Assembly (NCBI GenBank): GCA_031547465.1
Contig: JAVBRX010000083.1
Coordinates: 1-20,958, forward strand
Direction: 5' to 3'
DNA: 20,958 bases
DNA from: Hohaiivirga sp031547465
GTDB taxonomy: Bacteria > Pseudomonadota > Alphaproteobacteria > Rhizobiales > Beijerinckiaceae
In this document: one piece after another, positions 7,104 to 15,351 of the stretch
Numbering within the stretch: position 1 is the first letter of the stretch
How the letters are laid out: each line of letters starts with the position of its first letter
Made by a program: the position numbers and the translations under genes
Notes under the pieces: generated by a model
Seen by the model: only the letters and a program-made list of their open reading frames with translations
Told to the model about the DNA's origin: nothing
Databases searched by the model: none

Positions 7104-7916
7104 TCACCCAGCCACCTCGCGCGCCACCTCGGCTGCTGCGCGCTTCTTCTCCACCATACGAATGGCAAAGATAGAAATCTCGTAAAGAAGCAGCATCGGA
7201 ACCGCAAGAGCGATTTGGCTGAATGGATCGGGCGGCGTCAACACCGCCGCGATAATAAAGACAATCAGAATGGCATAGCGGCGTTTTGAAGTAAGAATTT
7301 CAGAATTAAGAACCCCAACTTTTGATAAGAGCATAAGCACAATGGGGGTTTGAAAACAAATTCCAAATGCAAATATCAATGTCATTATAATTGACAAATA
7401 TTCACTTACCTTTGGCAAGTACTCAATTACAGCAGCACCAGGCGTTTTCAATTGTTGCATGTTAAAAGAAAACCGCATCAACAATGGCATTGCAACGAAA
7501 TAAACAAATAATATTCCAAGAATAAATAAAATAGGTGTGGCAATCAGGTACGGAAGAAATGCTTGTTTTTCGTGCTTATAAAGGCCCGGTGCAACGAATT
7601 TATAGATTTGCGAAGCAATCACCGGAAAGGCCAGAAGCATAGCTCCAAAAGCCCCCACTTTCAGATGCGTAAAAAACAATTCAAATGCTTGCGTAAAAAT
7701 TAACCGTGCGTCTTCAGGCTTTAAGTATTGTGATGTATAAGGACGAACCAATATGTTAAAAATCTGCTCAGAGAAAGAAAAGCAGATAACAAACATCACG
7801 ACAAAAGCAAGAAGAGACTTTATAAGACGCGACCGCAACTCGATCAGATGATCGATCAGAGGGGCACGCGACGATTCAATATCGTCCTGCAATTCGCTGC
7901 TTGGTACTTTATTCAT
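7104..7916 (-). CDS. tatC: Sec-independent protein translocase subunit TatC
   Basis: This 270-residue inner-membrane protein has six hydrophobic segments and is the receptor of the twin-arginine export pathway for folded proteins. The N-terminal signature HLIELRSRL is at 23-31, and YKHE with the conserved glutamate is at 113-116 just after FVAPG. PPDPFSQI in the last loop is also standard. Its ATG overlaps the tatB stop by four bases (ATGA), which indicates translational coupling. The middle of the gene is unlike its neighbours: by my count about a third of the bases from 7321 to 7560 are G or C, and codons there end mostly in A or T, while both ends of the gene return to GC-rich codons. The protein itself looks intact. 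Confidence 0.96.
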   Translation of the reverse strand: MNKVPSSELQDDIESSRAPLIDHLIELRSRLIKSLLAFVVMFVICFSFSEQIFNILVRPYTSQYLKPEDARLIFTQAFELFFTHLKVGAFGAMLLAFPVIASQIYKFVAPGLYKHEKQAFLPYLIATPILFILGILFVYFVAMPLLMRFSFNMQQLKTPGAAVIEYLPKVSEYLSIIMTLIFAFGICFQTPIVLMLLSKVGVLNSEILTSKRRYAILIVFIIAAVLTPPDPFSQIALAVPMLLLYEISIFAIRMVEKKRAAAEVAREVAG

Positions 7917-8389
7917 GATTTTGTATTGCCCTCGATAGAAGGCGCAACACTGGAACCAAACTGGACGACATCAGGCTCCGCTCCGGTTTTTTGTTCATCA
8001 ACCGGTTTTTCAGATCTCTGATCCAACATTTCCTTTGTCGCCGGATAAGGCATGGTGGATGCGGGAGGCTTCTCCTCCTTCTGTTCCTGTGCCTTCATCG
8101 TTTCGTCTAGTCCGGCTATAGCATTCTTGAGATCGTCTTTGATTGCATTGACAGGATTAAGTGATCTGGCCGTATCGCTCAATTCCGAAACCTGCTTACG
8201 CACATCGTCGAGTTCGGCTTCGCGCATGGCTTCGTCAAACTGGTTACGAAAGTCTCCTGCCATTGCACGTACTTTTGCGACATACTTTCCGATCATCCGC
8301 AGGACGCCAGGCAATTCCTTCGGCCCAATAACGATGAGCGCAACAACGCCCACCACGAACATTTCCCAGAAATCAATGCCGAAATCCAT
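7913..8389 (-). CDS. tatB: Sec-independent protein translocase subunit TatB
   Basis: This 158-residue protein has the TatB plan: a short N-terminus MDFGIDFWEM with Glu9, one membrane helix at about residues 7-22 ending in the family signature GPKELP, then an amphipathic helix (RMIGKYVAKVRAMAGDFRNQ) and a long charged, Pro-rich cytoplasmic tail. TatB works with TatC as the signal-peptide receptor. The order tatA-tatB-tatC is kept, with tatB overlapping tatC by four bases. The tail beyond residue 100 is low in complexity and is the part expected to vary between species. Confidence 0.95.
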   Translation of the reverse strand: MDFGIDFWEMFVVGVVALIVIGPKELPGVLRMIGKYVAKVRAMAGDFRNQFDEAMREAELDDVRKQVSELSDTARSLNPVNAIKDDLKNAIAGLDETMKAQEQKEEKPPASTMPYPATKEMLDQRSEKPVDEQKTGAEPDVVQFGSSVAPSIEGNTKS

Positions 8390-8477
8390 CGTTTCGCTCA
8401 GAATGCTCAGAAAACCACTCTTTTACAAACGTTGGGCGCCTGCAAAACGAGCCAGTCAAGACAATGCACAGATCCGC

Positions 8478-8720
8478 TTAGTTGGACTTCTGTTCTGTCT
8501 GGGATACGGGCGTCTGCGGAGACACAGTCTGCTGATGCTCAAGCGACTTCACCGGCTCAGCCGTCGAAGACTTGGGGGTATCGTCTTCCGCCATGCCCTT
8601 TTTGAAAGCCTTGATGCCCTTGGCAACATCGCCCATAAATTCAGACACCTTGCCCTTGCCGAACAACAAAAGCGCAATGACGCCAACGATGAGCCAATGT
8701 TTCCAATCCCACATACCCAT
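8478..8720 (-). CDS. tatA: Sec-independent protein translocase subunit TatA
   Basis: The 80-residue protein has one N-terminal membrane helix (HWLIVGVIALLLFGKGK) with the invariant FG at residues 20-21, followed by an amphipathic helix (VSEFMGDVAKGIKAFKKGM) and a short polar tail. TatA oligomerises to form the export pathway for folded Tat substrates. Its start at 8718-8720 has a near-perfect ribosome binding site (AGGAGGTG, four bases upstream), which suggests strong translation, as expected for the most abundant Tat subunit. tatB begins 88 bp downstream. The 259 bp upstream, between tatA and scpB, could carry a separate promoter. Confidence 0.96.
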   Translation of the reverse strand: MGMWDWKHWLIVGVIALLLFGKGKVSEFMGDVAKGIKAFKKGMAEDDTPKSSTAEPVKSLEHQQTVSPQTPVSQTEQKSN

Positions 8721-8918
8721 TACACACCTCCTGCGCCCAGCTCGAACGCAAATAACCTCACGCCACCTGCACCTTTACGAGCAAGAAGCGGCGAAAACAA
8801 GGACATATGGGATTTCTCCCATGGCGAGCAGTTTCCGTCCCGAGAAACGACGCGATAGCACAAGTCTGAACGGGCAGAAACACTCCAACGCAAGTTTAAG
8901 TAAATTGGATAGCGGCCA

Positions 8919-8931
8919 ATTGTCCGACAAT
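8919..8931. promoter_or_regulatory. Small perfect palindrome upstream of tatA
   Basis: ATTGTC and GACAAT flank a single C, giving a 6-1-6 palindrome in the 259-bp scpB-tatA gap, about 200 bases before the tatA start. It could be an operator, but a site this short can arise by chance. Confidence 0.25.
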
Positions 8932-8979
8932 GGAGCATTGACGATGATCGGCCAAACCGCCCGTCAATCCCCCTGTCTT

Positions 8980-9741
8980 TTACTCTCTGACATCGGCGGT
9001 CATGAACAGGTCGTCCTCGACCGGGTCCTCGTCCTCCCGCAAGGCGCTGTCGTCGGAAGGTAACGGCACGTTGAAACCGGATGGAATGCGCCCTTGCAGG
9101 AAACCGGCTCCCTTCAATTCGTCAAGCCCTGGCAGATCGTCGATGGCGCTGAGGCCGAAATGATCGAGGAAGGCAGGTGTCGTGCCATATGTCACCGGCC
9201 TACCGGGCGCGCGCCGCCGCCCGCGTAGCCGGACCCAGCCGGTTTCCAGCAGGATATCCAGAGTTCCCTTCGACGTCGAGACACCGCGAATATCCTCAAT
9301 CTCAGCGCGTGTCACCGGCTGGTGATAGGCGACGATCGACAGCGTCTCCATCGCGGCCCGCGACAGTTTACGCGGTTCGGTGACATTGCGCTTCAAAATG
9401 AAGCCGAGGTCGGTGGCAGTTCGGAACGCCCAGCCGCCTGCGACCTGCACGACATTGACGCCTCTGGCGGCATAAAGCCTTGTTAGACTATCGAGAATCG
9501 CAGCGACATCAATGCCTTCCGGTAAATGCCCGGCCAGTTCATCCATCATCACCGGCTCAGCGGAGGCAAATAGCAATGCCTCAACAATACGCATGGCCTC
9601 GAATTCATCCGGCTCCAAACCGGGCAGACTGCACTCGACACCCTCTTCGTCGCTGAAACCGGGCCGATCCGTTTCCATCATCGCCTCATCCTGCATCGCT
9701 GCAACCTGCGCAAATCCTGATATCGCTTCCGCCCCTGTCAT
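8980..9741 (-). CDS. scpB: Segregation and condensation protein B
   Basis: The 253-residue protein is ScpB, which dimerises and binds ScpA and SMC to form the bacterial condensin that organises and separates chromosomes. It has two winged-helix domains: the first from about residue 46 (EFEAMRIVEALLFASAEPV) and the second around 126-200, with LSRAAMETLSIVAYHQPVTR and RGRRRAPGRPVTYGTT. The N-terminal 45 residues and the acidic C-terminal tail (DDSALREDEDPVEDD) are poorly structured by appearance. The start codon overlaps the scpA stop by four bases (ATGA), implying coupled translation. A later start, for example Met16, is possible because the first residues are not conserved in the family. Confidence 0.94.
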   Translation of the reverse strand: MTGAEAISGFAQVAAMQDEAMMETDRPGFSDEEGVECSLPGLEPDEFEAMRIVEALLFASAEPVMMDELAGHLPEGIDVAAILDSLTRLYAARGVNVVQVAGGWAFRTATDLGFILKRNVTEPRKLSRAAMETLSIVAYHQPVTRAEIEDIRGVSTSKGTLDILLETGWVRLRGRRRAPGRPVTYGTTPAFLDHFGLSAIDDLPGLDELKGAGFLQGRIPSGFNVPLPSDDSALREDEDPVEDDLFMTADVRE

Positions 9742-10535
9742 GCGTCTCTCCCTGTCGAGGGCTTAATCCAGATCGGCGAGAAGGCCTCTGTCTGTCGCAC
9801 TGTCAATCGCCCCTCCCGCACCAGTTCAAGGGTAGCGGAAAGTGTCGAGGCAAGCACCGTCGCCCGCTGGCTGGGGTCGCTCATATATTCGAGCAGATAG
9901 GCATCGAGGGCCACCCAATCGCCGATCCTGCCGATCAACCGCTCCAGCGCCTCGCGCGCCTCGGCAAGCGTCCAGACCAGACGTTTCGGAAACACCACCT
10001 TGGCGTTCATGCATTTCTGCCGTTGTTGGGCATAGGCGGTGAGAAGATCGTAAAGCGTCGCCTCGAAGGTCGGCGTCAGATGAATCTGCACCGGCTCCGG
10101 CGCGGCGCGGGCGAAAATATCACGACCGAGGCGTGGCCTATCGTTGAGTTTTTCAGCGGTATTGCGAACGGCTTCAAGTAATTGTAGCCGCAGTGCCAAA
10201 GCTGAAGCCAGTTCATCCGCGCTCGGCCCGTCGGCTTCCTGCGGTTCGGGCAACAGAAGGCGCGATTTCAGATAGGCGAGCCAAGCGGCCATCACCAGAT
10301 AATCGGCGGCCAGTTCGAGCCGGGTGCGTCGCGCCTCCTCGATAAAGGCGAGATATTGTTCCGTGAGCGCCAGAATTGAGATGCGCAGCAGATCGACCTT
10401 CTGTCGTCGCGCCAGTTCGAGCAGCAGATCAAGCGGCCCCTCGAACCCGTCAAGATCGACACGCAGCACATCTTCCGCCTCGGCCTGCGCCGAAACCTCC
10501 AATGCCGTATCCTCGAACGACAGCGGATCAGCCAT
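9738..10535 (-). CDS. scpA: Segregation and condensation protein A
   Basis: The 265-residue protein is the kleisin subunit ScpA of the SMC-ScpAB condensin. The N-terminal domain carries the signature DLDGFEGPLDLLLELARRQK near residues 27-46, which binds the SMC neck. The C-terminal part (about 175-250) forms the winged helix that binds the SMC cap, seen here as the region from WTLAEAREALERLIG. It begins six bases after nagZ ends and overlaps scpB by four bases, so nagZ-scpA-scpB are very likely cotranscribed. This arrangement is common in Alphaproteobacteria. Confidence 0.95.
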   Translation of the reverse strand: MADPLSFEDTALEVSAQAEAEDVLRVDLDGFEGPLDLLLELARRQKVDLLRISILALTEQYLAFIEEARRTRLELAADYLVMAAWLAYLKSRLLLPEPQEADGPSADELASALALRLQLLEAVRNTAEKLNDRPRLGRDIFARAAPEPVQIHLTPTFEATLYDLLTAYAQQRQKCMNAKVVFPKRLVWTLAEAREALERLIGRIGDWVALDAYLLEYMSDPSQRATVLASTLSATLELVREGRLTVRQTEAFSPIWIKPSTGRDA

Positions 10536-10541
10536 GGTGCC

Positions 10542-11564
10542 TCACAATAAACGGCGCAAATGCGCGTCGAATTGCGCCTGCACGAAAGCGCGGTCCAATG
10601 GCTCCGGCTCATGCCGCACACAGGCCAGTGCCGCCCTTGCCCGGCGTTGCGCCACACCGGCCAGAACAGGAGCGGCTTCGGCAACCTGCCGCATCTCCGC
10701 CATATCGCCGTTGCAGTGCAAGGCGATGTCGCAGCCAGCCGCTATCGCAGCCGCCGCCCGCTCCCTCAATGTCCCTGAAAGAGCGTGCATCGACAGGTCG
10801 TCGCTCATGAGCAGACCGTCGAACCCGATTTCCCGGCGAACGACGGTCTTCAGAATCCGCCGCGAAACTGTCGCCGGATGGTGCTTATCTATCGCCAGAT
10901 AGACTACATGCGCCGTCATTGCCGCAGGCATGTCGGAGAGTGCCCGAAACGGCGCGAAATCGACCGTCGCCAGTTCTCGACACGAGGACTCGACGGTCGG
11001 CAGGCGTTCATGACTATCCACCTTCGCCCGCCCATGACCCGGGATATGCTTCATCACCGGCAGAACCCCGCCCGCCAGTAATCCCTCGGCTGCGGCCCGC
11101 CCCAGAATGGCGACGTTGCGCCAATCCTCGCCGTAGGAGCGGTCGCCAATCACCGCTGCGCTGCTGTCCGGTGCGCGCACGTCGAGTACGGGAAGGCAAT
11201 CGACGGTAATGCCGAGGGAAATCAGATCATGCGCGATGAGCCGCGCCCCGAGCCGGGTCAGTTCCCGGCCTATGAGCGAATCGCGGCTGAAAATATCCGC
11301 ATATGCCCTTGCCGGTGGATAAGCCTGCCAGTGCGGCGGTCCGAGCCGTTGCACGCGCCCCCCCTCCTGGTCGATCAGGATCGGCGTATCCACCCGCCCG
11401 GAAACGGCGCGCAACTCGGCGCACAAGGCCCTCACCTGCTCAGGTGTGGCGATATTGCGCCGGAACAGGATGAACCCCCATGGCTGCGCATCCTTGAAGA
11501 AGGCGGTCTCATCGGCGGTCAGGACGAGGCCAGAACAGCCGTAAATGGAAGCGCTAATGGTCAT
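10542..11564 (-). CDS. nagZ: Beta-N-acetylhexosaminidase NagZ (GH3)
   Basis: This 340-residue cytoplasmic glycoside hydrolase of family GH3 removes N-acetylglucosamine from anhydro-muropeptides in cell-wall recycling. The family signature is complete: KHIPGHGRAKVDSHERLPTV at 172-191, with His185 as the general acid/base, and MSDDLSMHAL near 253-262, with Asp255 as the expected nucleophile. The DQEGGRVQRL substrate-binding segment is at 65-74. It lies 77 bp after the SPOR-domain gene and six bases before scpA. In bacteria with an inducible AmpC its product shapes the signal for beta-lactamase induction; nothing here shows whether that applies. Confidence 0.96.
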   Translation of the reverse strand: MTISASIYGCSGLVLTADETAFFKDAQPWGFILFRRNIATPEQVRALCAELRAVSGRVDTPILIDQEGGRVQRLGPPHWQAYPPARAYADIFSRDSLIGRELTRLGARLIAHDLISLGITVDCLPVLDVRAPDSSAAVIGDRSYGEDWRNVAILGRAAAEGLLAGGVLPVMKHIPGHGRAKVDSHERLPTVESSCRELATVDFAPFRALSDMPAAMTAHVVYLAIDKHHPATVSRRILKTVVRREIGFDGLLMSDDLSMHALSGTLRERAAAAIAAGCDIALHCNGDMAEMRQVAEAAPVLAGVAQRRARAALACVRHEPEPLDRAFVQAQFDAHLRRLL

Positions 11565-11641
11565 TCACGCGCTTTAGGTCCATGCGCTGACGGGGTCAAG
11601 AGATACCCCGCCAAGGCTTTCGAAGGAGCTTGCCGGATGGG

Positions 11642-13465
11642 TCAATTCTTCGTGGGGAAACACTCCCCACCCGCTTCCGTATAACGCTTGCACATCGCCT
11701 GGGCTTCGCTGAAGCTCCCGGCTCCGATGCGAATCCGGTAGATCGTCGCGCCATTGGCGTCGGTCTTGCGGAAATACATTGCCGACCGTCCGCCAAGCTC
11801 GGAAGAATGCTGCCGTTGCAGCCGGGCATAGGTCGAGCGCGCCTCGGCTTCCGAACCGGCGGTGCCGATCTGCATCGCATACGCGCTACCGCCTTGCGAG
11901 GTTTGCGGGGCATCCCCGGCATTGGATTCCGCCGCTGCAGTAGTCTGGCGAGATTGCGGAAGCGTTGGAATATCCCGGACATTCGGCTGCAACTGCAGCG
12001 GACGTCCCGATGTCGCAGATGCGGGGGGCTGGACGGAAGGACGTTGTGGTGGCCTTGCGATGTTCGATCCCGGCGTCGCCGCCGACTGAGATGAATTAGA
12101 AGGCGTAGCAGACGAAGACGTTGCGGATGAAGATGTCGCAGGCGACGATGACAATGTCGGCGCGGCCTCGAGCATGGGCGGAGGCGGTGTGGTTGAAGAC
12201 GGAGAAGGTTGCGTAGCGCTGTTCACCGGAGCCGTCGAATCGCCCACCGTTCCAGGTGGGATGAAGGATTGCGGCGAAGGCTGGGCAGAAGCAACGGGTT
12301 GCCCGTTCTCGGCAATCACCGTTCCGTCAGACCGAACAGAGAATGTGCGGACAGGTCGCGGCTCGATCAACTCGATGTTTCTTGGCTGCTGCCCCGATGC
12401 TCCTCCCATTCCCGCCGGCTGGAGGGACTGGGGGGATTGTTGCACCACCTGTTCGGCATCGACAGGCTGTTCTTCGCGATCGACCACCCGTGACGGCTGG
12501 CTTGGATTCGTCTGGTTATAGATTTCCCTGTTCTGATTGGGAATGACGACTTCATCGGACGTTTGCGGTTGCACCCGCGTCGGCCCGGCATCGGCAGAGA
12601 CAACCGGCGGCGTAGTACCGGCGCCATCCGTCGAAGAGCGTCCCATAAACCAGTACCCCCCTCCGGCAAGCGCCAGCACCGTTACCAGACCGGCAACAGC
12701 GAACGGCCAGCGGGACCGACGTTCTTCCTCATACCCTTCGTGGTCGTAATCGTAATCGTCATCGATTTCCTGATCGTATGCAGCTCCGTAAGCGCGAGGA
12801 CTGTAACCGTGCGGAGCGGGAGTGTCATAGGCTTCGGCTTGAGCATTACGAACATGGGTCGGTGTCTGCGCTTGAGCGTAGCCGGAATCCTGCTGATCGT
12901 AGGATGACGGCGGCACCGGATAAGCCCCCCCGGCATATGTCCCTTGCCGCCGATACGGGTCGTCGGCATGGGTGGCCGGTGGAGCATATGTTGCATCTGG
13001 ACTGCCATAATCAATCCGATCATCAGAAAACCCGCGCATTTCAGGTTGGGCAGTTGCCCCTCCTCCTTGTCGCGTTGCAGGGTAATCCTGATATGCGACG
13101 GACGAAAACTGATCCGGGTAAGAGGTGGGAGCTCCTTCCGCATATGCGCCAGAATCATACACGACAGGCTGAGGCTCTGCTCCTCGCGAAATGGGCTGGA
13201 CATTCCGCACCGTCGCAGCCCTTGAAGCATCGGACGCGAGCAGGGCATCAAACGGATCGTTTTGTCCGACAATTCGCGCCAGTTCCGCCAGCGGATCTAT
13301 GGCGGAAGAACGCAGGTCCGGATGTGGGGCTGCGGGATGCGGCTGCGGGGCCTGAGGCTGAGGGTAACCGGGCTGTTGCGGAACCACAGGCTGACTGGAC
13401 GTGCGCATCTGCCGCTCGATCTCATCAAGATCAACGGCAAAGCGAAGCTTCGTCGGATCGTTCAT
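11642..13465 (-). CDS. SPOR domain-containing inner-membrane protein
   Basis: I choose the ATG at 13463-13465 (607 residues, beginning MNDPTKLRFAVDLDEIERQM). It has a GGAG ribosome binding site and matches the usual start of rhizobial homologues; an in-frame TTG at 13525 would add 20 unconvincing residues. About 250 residues of Pro/Gln/Tyr-rich, probably disordered cytoplasmic sequence precede one membrane helix at about 253-273 (WPFAVAGLVTVLALAGGGYW). A Ser/Thr/Pro-rich periplasmic linker follows, and a SPOR domain covers the last 83 residues (AYAMQIGTAGSEAEARSTYA onward). SPOR domains bind peptidoglycan stripped of stem peptides at division sites, so a role in septation or wall remodelling is likely. 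The linker near 12070-12160 contains short repeated Ser/Ala/Thr units. It lies between argS (about 100 bp) and nagZ (77 bp). Confidence 0.9.
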   Translation of the reverse strand: MNDPTKLRFAVDLDEIERQMRTSSQPVVPQQPGYPQPQAPQPHPAAPHPDLRSSAIDPLAELARIVGQNDPFDALLASDASRAATVRNVQPISRGAEPQPVVYDSGAYAEGAPTSYPDQFSSVAYQDYPATRQGGGATAQPEMRGFSDDRIDYGSPDATYAPPATHADDPYRRQGTYAGGAYPVPPSSYDQQDSGYAQAQTPTHVRNAQAEAYDTPAPHGYSPRAYGAAYDQEIDDDYDYDHEGYEEERRSRWPFAVAGLVTVLALAGGGYWFMGRSSTDGAGTTPPVVSADAGPTRVQPQTSDEVVIPNQNREIYNQTNPSQPSRVVDREEQPVDAEQVVQQSPQSLQPAGMGGASGQQPRNIELIEPRPVRTFSVRSDGTVIAENGQPVASAQPSPQSFIPPGTVGDSTAPVNSATQPSPSSTTPPPPMLEAAPTLSSSPATSSSATSSSATPSNSSQSAATPGSNIARPPQRPSVQPPASATSGRPLQLQPNVRDIPTLPQSRQTTAAAESNAGDAPQTSQGGSAYAMQIGTAGSEAEARSTYARLQRQHSSELGGRSAMYFRKTDANGATIYRIRIGAGSFSEAQAMCKRYTEAGGECFPTKN

Positions 13466-13564
13466 CGTGCCGGTTCTCCGTCTGACAGGCGGATTTGGCT
13501 CACCAAATGACGCGCCTCTCTTCAAAAACGGGCGACCGGAACAAGCCTGCGGACCGGACGCCCT

Positions 13565-15325
13565 TCATCGCATCTCTTCGGGCGCAGTCACGCCCAGAAT
13601 ATTCAGGCCTGACGCGAGCACACTCCGCACTGCACGGACGAATGCGAGCCTCGCCATTGTTGACGGTACATCGTCCAGTTTAACAAACCGTAATTGTGGC
13701 AAGTCTTTGCCCTTGTTCCACAGGGAATGGAAAGCGCTGGCCAATTCATAAAGAAAAAAAGCAATTCTGTGCGGTTCGTGGCTCTTCGCCGCACCTTCGA
13801 TCAATCGGGGATATGCCGCCAACTGACGCAGAATATCACGCTCCGCCGAATCAGCGAGAATTGTATAATCCGCTGTCGCCAAGGCTTCGGGTGCGGCATT
13901 CAGGGTGGCTATCCCTTCCGCCGCCTGCCGGAACACGCTGGCGCACCGTGCATGGGCATATTGCACATAGAACACGGGATTATCCTTCGATTGCTCAAGC
14001 ACTTTGGCGAGATCGAAATCGAGAGGCGCGTCATTTTTCCTGAACAGCATCATGAAGCGCACGGCATCGCGCCCGACCTCGTCCACGACGTCCCGGAGAG
14101 TGACGAACTCTCCGGCCCGTTTCGACATTTTAACTTGTTCGCCGTTACGCAACAAGCGGACAAGTTGGCAAATCTTGACATCAAGCTCGGCCTTGCCCTG
14201 GGAGACCGCCGCCACCGCCGCCTGCATCCGCTTGATATAGCCACCATGGTCCGCGCCCCAGACGTCGATCATCGTCGCGAAACCACGCTGGAACTTGGAA
14301 TAATGATAGGCAATATCGGACGCAAAATACGTGTAGGAACCATCCGACTTCAGAAGCGGGCGGTCGACGTCGTCACCGAATTCAGTAGCTTTGAACAGGG
14401 TCTGCTCCCGATCCTCCCAATCGTCGGCGGGCTGGCCTTTCGGCGGCGGCAGACGACCTTCGTAGATCAGCCCACGGTCGCGCAGATCGGCAATCGTCGC
14501 GGCAATCTCGTCTGTTTTTCCCTGCGCCAGCGAACGCTCGGAAAAGAACACGTCATGCCGGATATTAAGCGCCGCAAGATCGTCGCGGATCATGTCCATC
14601 ATTGCGTTGATGGCGGTATCGCGCACGGTGGCGAGCCATTCCGCCTCGGGTTTACCAAGGAGCGCCGTGCTATGGGTTTCAGCAAGTTTTTCCCCAACAG
14701 GCTTGAGATAATCGCCCGGATACAGCCCTTCGGGAATAGCGCCAATATCTTCGCCCAAGGCTTCGCGATAGCGTAGATAGGCGGAACGCGCCAGCACATC
14801 CACCTGCGCCCCGGCATCGTTGATGTAATATTCTTTCGATAACGGATACCCGGCAAACGCCAGCAATCCAGCCAGGGCATCGCCGAACACAGCCCCGCGC
14901 GCATGGCCGACATGCATCGGCCCGGTCGGATTGGCGGAAACGTATTCGACATTCACTGCCCCTGCCCCCGCAACCCCGCCGCGCCCATAGTTTTCGGGAT
15001 CAAGGACGATGGCGCGCAGCACATCGTAGAACAGTTCGTCCCGCAGCGTCAGGTTGATGAAGCCCGGCCCGGCAACATCGACCTCGACCACAGATGGATC
15101 ATTCTTCAACTCGGCGGCGATCAGATCGGCCAGCGCCCGCGGGTTGAGCTTCGCCGCCTTCGCCAGCACCATCGCCGCGTTAGTCGAGAGGTCGCCATGC
15201 GTGGCGTCGCGCGGTGGCTCAACCACCACGCGCGAGAAATCGAGATCATCGGGGAGCGCTCCGGCCTTGGTCAACCGCGCCAGCACATCGGCGATGCGCC
15301 GCTCGAAAAGGGCAAATATGTTCAT
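13565..15325 (-). CDS. argS: Arginyl-tRNA synthetase
   Basis: This 586-residue class I enzyme charges tRNA-Arg. The N-terminal additional domain (about 1-110) includes ATHGDLSTNAAMVLAK. The catalytic core has the HIGH motif as ANPTGPMHVGHARG (HVGH at 138-141) and the KMSK loop as VKMSKRAGEFVTL (399-402). The C-terminal anticodon-binding helical domain begins around residue 460 with FYVQYAHAR. Unlike many arginyl-tRNA synthetases, which have an altered KMSK loop, this one has the canonical lysines. It begins 26 bp after dgt ends, so the pair is probably one transcript, and the SPOR-domain gene follows. Confidence 0.97.
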   Translation of the reverse strand: MNIFALFERRIADVLARLTKAGALPDDLDFSRVVVEPPRDATHGDLSTNAAMVLAKAAKLNPRALADLIAAELKNDPSVVEVDVAGPGFINLTLRDELFYDVLRAIVLDPENYGRGGVAGAGAVNVEYVSANPTGPMHVGHARGAVFGDALAGLLAFAGYPLSKEYYINDAGAQVDVLARSAYLRYREALGEDIGAIPEGLYPGDYLKPVGEKLAETHSTALLGKPEAEWLATVRDTAINAMMDMIRDDLAALNIRHDVFFSERSLAQGKTDEIAATIADLRDRGLIYEGRLPPPKGQPADDWEDREQTLFKATEFGDDVDRPLLKSDGSYTYFASDIAYHYSKFQRGFATMIDVWGADHGGYIKRMQAAVAAVSQGKAELDVKICQLVRLLRNGEQVKMSKRAGEFVTLRDVVDEVGRDAVRFMMLFRKNDAPLDFDLAKVLEQSKDNPVFYVQYAHARCASVFRQAAEGIATLNAAPEALATADYTILADSAERDILRQLAAYPRLIEGAAKSHEPHRIAFFLYELASAFHSLWNKGKDLPQLRFVKLDDVPSTMARLAFVRAVRSVLASGLNILGVTAPEEMR

Positions 15326-15351
15326 GTTCGTGTTCCGCTTTTGCAGCGCGC

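Noticed and set aside
8720..8938. 72-codon minus-strand frame upstream of tatA
   Set aside because: No family likeness and no good ribosome binding site. It fills the tatA leader region and ends at the tatA start.
11591..11610. Six-bp hairpin (CGGGGT / ACCCCG) between nagZ and the SPOR gene, considered as a terminator
   Set aside because: The stem is short and no T-run follows on either strand.
13694..14776. 360-codon open frame antisense to argS
   Set aside because: It lies wholly opposite a clear arginyl-tRNA synthetase, shows no family likeness, and long antisense frames are common in GC-rich coding DNA.
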